Assembly: GCA_910586405.1 (NCBI GenBank)
Contig: CAJUII010000128.1
Location: 1-7,710 of the forward strand
Source of the DNA: an uncultured Lachnospiraceae bacterium
GTDB taxonomy: Bacteria; Bacillota; Clostridia; Lachnospirales; Lachnospiraceae
Direction: 5' to 3'
Length of the DNA stretch: 7,710 nucleotides
Made by a program: the position numbers and the translations under genes. Below the pieces are notes generated by a model. The model ran no database searches. It saw only the letters and a list, made by a program, of their open reading frames with translations, and was not told the DNA's origin. Of the stretch, positions 5,808 to 7,710 are shown piece by piece; the first letter of the stretch is position 1, and each line of letters begins with the position of its first letter.

Positions 5808-7090
5808 CGAGACAGGCGATTGTAAGTATTTTATTTTTTCTGCTGGATATTGTCTCGCTGACGCTGTGTTCTTGGTATATTGTCTCATTGATGCCGTCAA
5901 ATAAGTACGCGGTGCGAAAGCATGGGCGGCTGCGCATTCTCAGAGCTGCGGCATGGTCAGGGTATGCGGCGCTGACAGTCCTGCTTCCAAATTTGGGACA
6001 CAATGACTTTCTTACGATGGCGGTGCTGTCAGTTTACTATGTCTTGACAGGATATTTGCTGTATCACCGGGACAAGGCGGGGATTCTCTATCAGCTTGGC
6101 TTCATGTTTTTCATGTATGCGACACAGGTGATTTCTATCATGGCAGCCGCGAGACTTTATGCGGTGTTCAGTCTGGAACAGATAACGTATGTTTACACGA
6201 TGATTATGCTAAAAGCGGGATTTTTGCTTATTACCATATTTGTGTTCCGTATACTGATTCAAAAACGGTTTGTGTCGGTGCAGCCGCGGTTTAAACTGCG
6301 GGGAATGCTTCTGGTGCCCGTCATCAGCATGATTTTGATATTCTGGTTTACGGTTAGCGCTGATGTATTTTTTATGCGCTTTGGGTACGAATGGTTAATC
6401 GTATACTGTGCGCTGGTGCTGGTGATCAATCTGTATTGTTTTTATTTCTGGCATGATGTTTCCAAGACACAGGAATTGAAGTATAAGTTGGAGCTGATGC
6501 GACAGCAGAATGAACTGACCCATCAATTTTATGCGGATTTGGAAGAAAACTATGCCAAGTCGCGCAAGGTCATTCATGATATCCGAAACCATTTGCAGAT
6601 GCTTGAACAGTCTCAGAAATTTGCTGAATCTCAGGGGTATTTCGAGGACGTGCACCAGATGCTCAATGCGCTGGGTATGACATATTATACGGATAACCGT
6701 ATGCTGAACATTATCTTGAATGATAAATTAAAATCGCTTCGGCAGGAGCAGGTGACTTGCCAGCTTCGGGGTGTCCAGCTTGATTTTCTATCAGAGATGG
6801 ACACGACGACAATCTTTGCAAATCTCTTGGATAACGCGCTGGAAGCAGCAGAAGGATCAGAGAATTTTGAGCTTGAGCTTTGGGGAGAACAAATACAGGA
6901 TTTCTGCGTGATAAAGCTGTCAAACACGACTGGCGGAACCTATGTGCCCGGATTGTCAGAAAAGGCTGGACATGAGGGAATTGGATTGGAAAATGTACAG
7001 AATGCGGTCGAGAAATATCACGGTACATTACAGACAGGGCAGAAGGGACAGACGTTTTTTGTGACATTGATGTTTCCTGATAATAGTTAG
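5804..7090 (+). CDS. Membrane sensor histidine kinase, GHKL/AgrC-like
   Basis: Signal-receiving kinase of 428 residues paired with the upstream LytTR regulator. About six or seven hydrophobic segments fill residues 5-217 (roughly 5-29, 47-62, 70-87, 96-117, 128-151, 168-188 and 196-216), as in peptide-sensing AgrC proteins. A helical linker follows, then the phosphoacceptor His258 in SRKVIHDIRNHLQML. The ATPase part has an N-box NLLDNALEAAE (340-350) and a G-box GHEGIGLENV (389-398). In place of the D-box it has VIKLSNT, the reduced form common in this subfamily. The sensor region shows no known extracellular domain. No agrB or agrD-like gene lies beside it in this window, so the ligand is unknown. 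Its stop codon shares its last base with the repeat element downstream. Confidence 0.93.
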   Translation: MTRQAIVSILFFLLDIVSLTLCSWYIVSLMPSNKYAVRKHGRLRILRAAAWSGYAALTVLLPNLGHNDFLTMAVLSVYYVLTGYLLYHRDKAGILYQLGFMFFMYATQVISIMAAARLYAVFSLEQITYVYTMIMLKAGFLLITIFVFRILIQKRFVSVQPRFKLRGMLLVPVISMILIFWFTVSADVFFMRFGYEWLIVYCALVLVINLYCFYFWHDVSKTQELKYKLELMRQQNELTHQFYADLEENYAKSRKVIHDIRNHLQMLEQSQKFAESQGYFEDVHQMLNALGMTYYTDNRMLNIILNDKLKSLRQEQVTCQLRGVQLDFLSEMDTTTIFANLLDNALEAAEGSENFELELWGEQIQDFCVIKLSNTTGGTYVPGLSEKAGHEGIGLENVQNAVEKYHGTLQTGQKGQTFFVTLMFPDNS

Positions 7091-7244
7091 GAACTGTTAA
7101 GAAATTACTCATGACAATTACTTGTCTAAATGTCCATCTGCGTCATCAGAAAATCTTGACATAGCCCGCTATGCCTGCGATTTTCTTCTTTGCAGCTGAA
7201 CATTTATACGGCATACTTGTCACAAGTAATTTCTGAACAGTTCC
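7090..7244. mobile_element. 155-bp near-palindromic MITE-like element
   Basis: Terminal inverted repeats of 27 bp (7090-7116 and 7218-7244, starting GGAACTGTT) match at 24 positions. Symmetry continues inward: 7127-7141 with 7192-7206 (13 of 15), GAAAATC (7149-7155) with GATTTTC (7179-7185), and the apex CATAGC-CC-GCTATG (7160-7173). The symmetry centre is at 7166-7167, the midpoint of the element. TTA occurs directly on both sides (7087-7089 and 7245-7247), consistent with a 3-bp target duplication. It has no coding capacity. It is probably a non-autonomous element moved by a transposase elsewhere, or a dispersed palindromic repeat that folds in RNA at the end of the kinase transcript. No T-tract follows, so it is not a classical terminator. 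Confidence 0.75.
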
Positions 7245-7257
7245 TTAGTGTTAGAAT

Positions 7258-7286
7258 TTGAATGATGTAGTTCGTGTAAATAAAGT
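7258..7286 (+). promoter_or_regulatory. Weak promoter candidate for the lipoprotein gene
   Basis: TTGAAT (7258-7263) is followed after 17 bases by TAAAGT (7281-7286), each matching its sigma-A consensus at four of six positions. It lies between the palindromic element and the lipoprotein gene, so that gene may be transcribed on its own. The match is weak, and read-through from the kinase operon is an alternative. Confidence 0.3.
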
Positions 7287-7308
7287 ATTTGGGAAAGGAA
7301 AGATTTGT

Positions 7309-7710
7309 ATGAAAAAAGGATTTTGTAAGATAACCGTGCTTTTGGTAATGTTGTTTGCGCTCACTGCCTGCGGTGCACAGCCGCTGCCAGAACAGTTTGA
7401 GGAGGACACCGTGAGAGAGGCAGCGGAACAGGCAATTTCTTATTTTAATGAGAAGGATTACCAGAGCATCATAGAAATGGGCAATGATGATTTTCAGAGA
7501 GTTCTGACAGAGGAGGAGTTTGCCTCCCAGAGTGACCCGTATCTGGATAAGTGCGGGGCATTTCAGGAGATTTCCAAGACCATTTTCGTAGGAAATATTG
7601 ACGAGAAGACGCAGGCGGCATATGGCGGCGTTGTTATGGTCGGAAGCTATGAGGAGGGGACAATACAGTTTACGATTGCCTTTAATGAGGACATGGATTT
7701 GGTGCAGTTT
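7309..7710 (+). CDS. Secreted lipoprotein, DUF3887-like (partial, runs off the window)
   Basis: The first 134 codons are open to the window edge with no stop. MKKGFCK followed by a hydrophobic stretch (8-18) and the lipobox LTAC (18-21) make a lipoprotein signal peptide, with Cys21 as the lipidated residue, so the mature protein is anchored to the outer face of the membrane. The mature part has an acidic start, a helix-like EAAEQAISYFNEKDYQSI (38-55) and a strand-rich part (about 90-125). This pattern is typical of DUF3887/NTF2-like secreted domains, whose function is unknown. A purine-rich GGGAAAGGA (7291-7299) is the ribosome site. Position after the two-component genes could make it a target or accessory of that system, but the mobile element between them weakens the link. 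Confidence 0.8.
   Translation, partial: MKKGFCKITVLLVMLFALTACGAQPLPEQFEEDTVREAAEQAISYFNEKDYQSIIEMGNDDFQRVLTEEEFASQSDPYLDKCGAFQEISKTIFVGNIDEKTQAAYGGVVMVGSYEEGTIQFTIAFNEDMDLVQF

Noticed and set aside
7090..7244. Reading the long palindrome as an intrinsic terminator or a riboswitch
   Set aside because: No run of T follows the structure, and it is far longer than a terminator stem. No known riboswitch core is recognisable. The flanking TTA repeats fit an inserted element better.
1..7710. CRISPR arrays, tRNA or rRNA genes, phage or defence genes
   Set aside because: No regularly spaced repeats, cloverleaf-like segments or defence-protein motifs were seen; nearly all sequence is explained by the annotated genes and their control regions.

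Overview
The window looks like chromosome from an anaerobic, spore-forming Firmicute, most likely a Clostridia/Lachnospiraceae-type gut bacterium. The reasons are an oxygen-sensitive class III ribonucleotide reductase, a GerA/SpoVAF spore germination protein, an AgrC/AgrA-like two-component pair, strong AGGAGG-type ribosome binding sites and moderate base composition with AT-rich intergenic regions. The taxon is inferred from gene content and protein style, not from a marker gene.

Layout. Positions 1-146 hold a strong sigma-A-type promoter followed by a NrdR-box pair built into a larger AT-rich dyad. Positions 147-3425 are a three-gene plus-strand operon: nrdD, nrdG and a trimeric-type dUTPase, with 24-base gaps. 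It ends at a hairpin terminator (3446-3490) shared with the convergent minus-strand gene at 3503-4903, a solitary spoVAF-like germination gene with a sigma-G-like promoter upstream (4945-4973). A divergent intergenic region (4904-5084) then leads into a plus-strand LytTR response regulator (5085-5807), translationally coupled by an ATGA overlap to a membrane sensor kinase of the GHKL/AgrC type (5804-7090). A perfect 20-bp palindrome sits at the predicted transcription start of this pair. A 155-bp near-palindromic, MITE-like element (7090-7244), flanked by a TTA duplication, begins on the last base of the kinase stop codon. The window ends inside a lipoprotein gene (7309 onward) that resembles DUF3887-type secreted proteins.

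How the genes fit together. NrdG activates NrdD by making its glycyl radical. NrdD reduces ribonucleoside triphosphates, so it makes dUTP directly from UTP, and the co-transcribed dUTPase converts that to dUMP, the thymidylate precursor. The NrdR boxes would put all three under dNTP-sensing repression. The spore gene is a separate, probably forespore-expressed unit. The two-component pair is a third unit whose signal is not visible here: no agrB or agrD-like gene lies in the window.

I see no convincing novel multi-gene system. The points most worth a second look are the 155-bp element and its placement at a stop codon, the palindrome at the regulator promoter, an in-frame insertion in the dUTPase active-site motif next to GACCG repeats, and the dyad architecture of the nrd control region.
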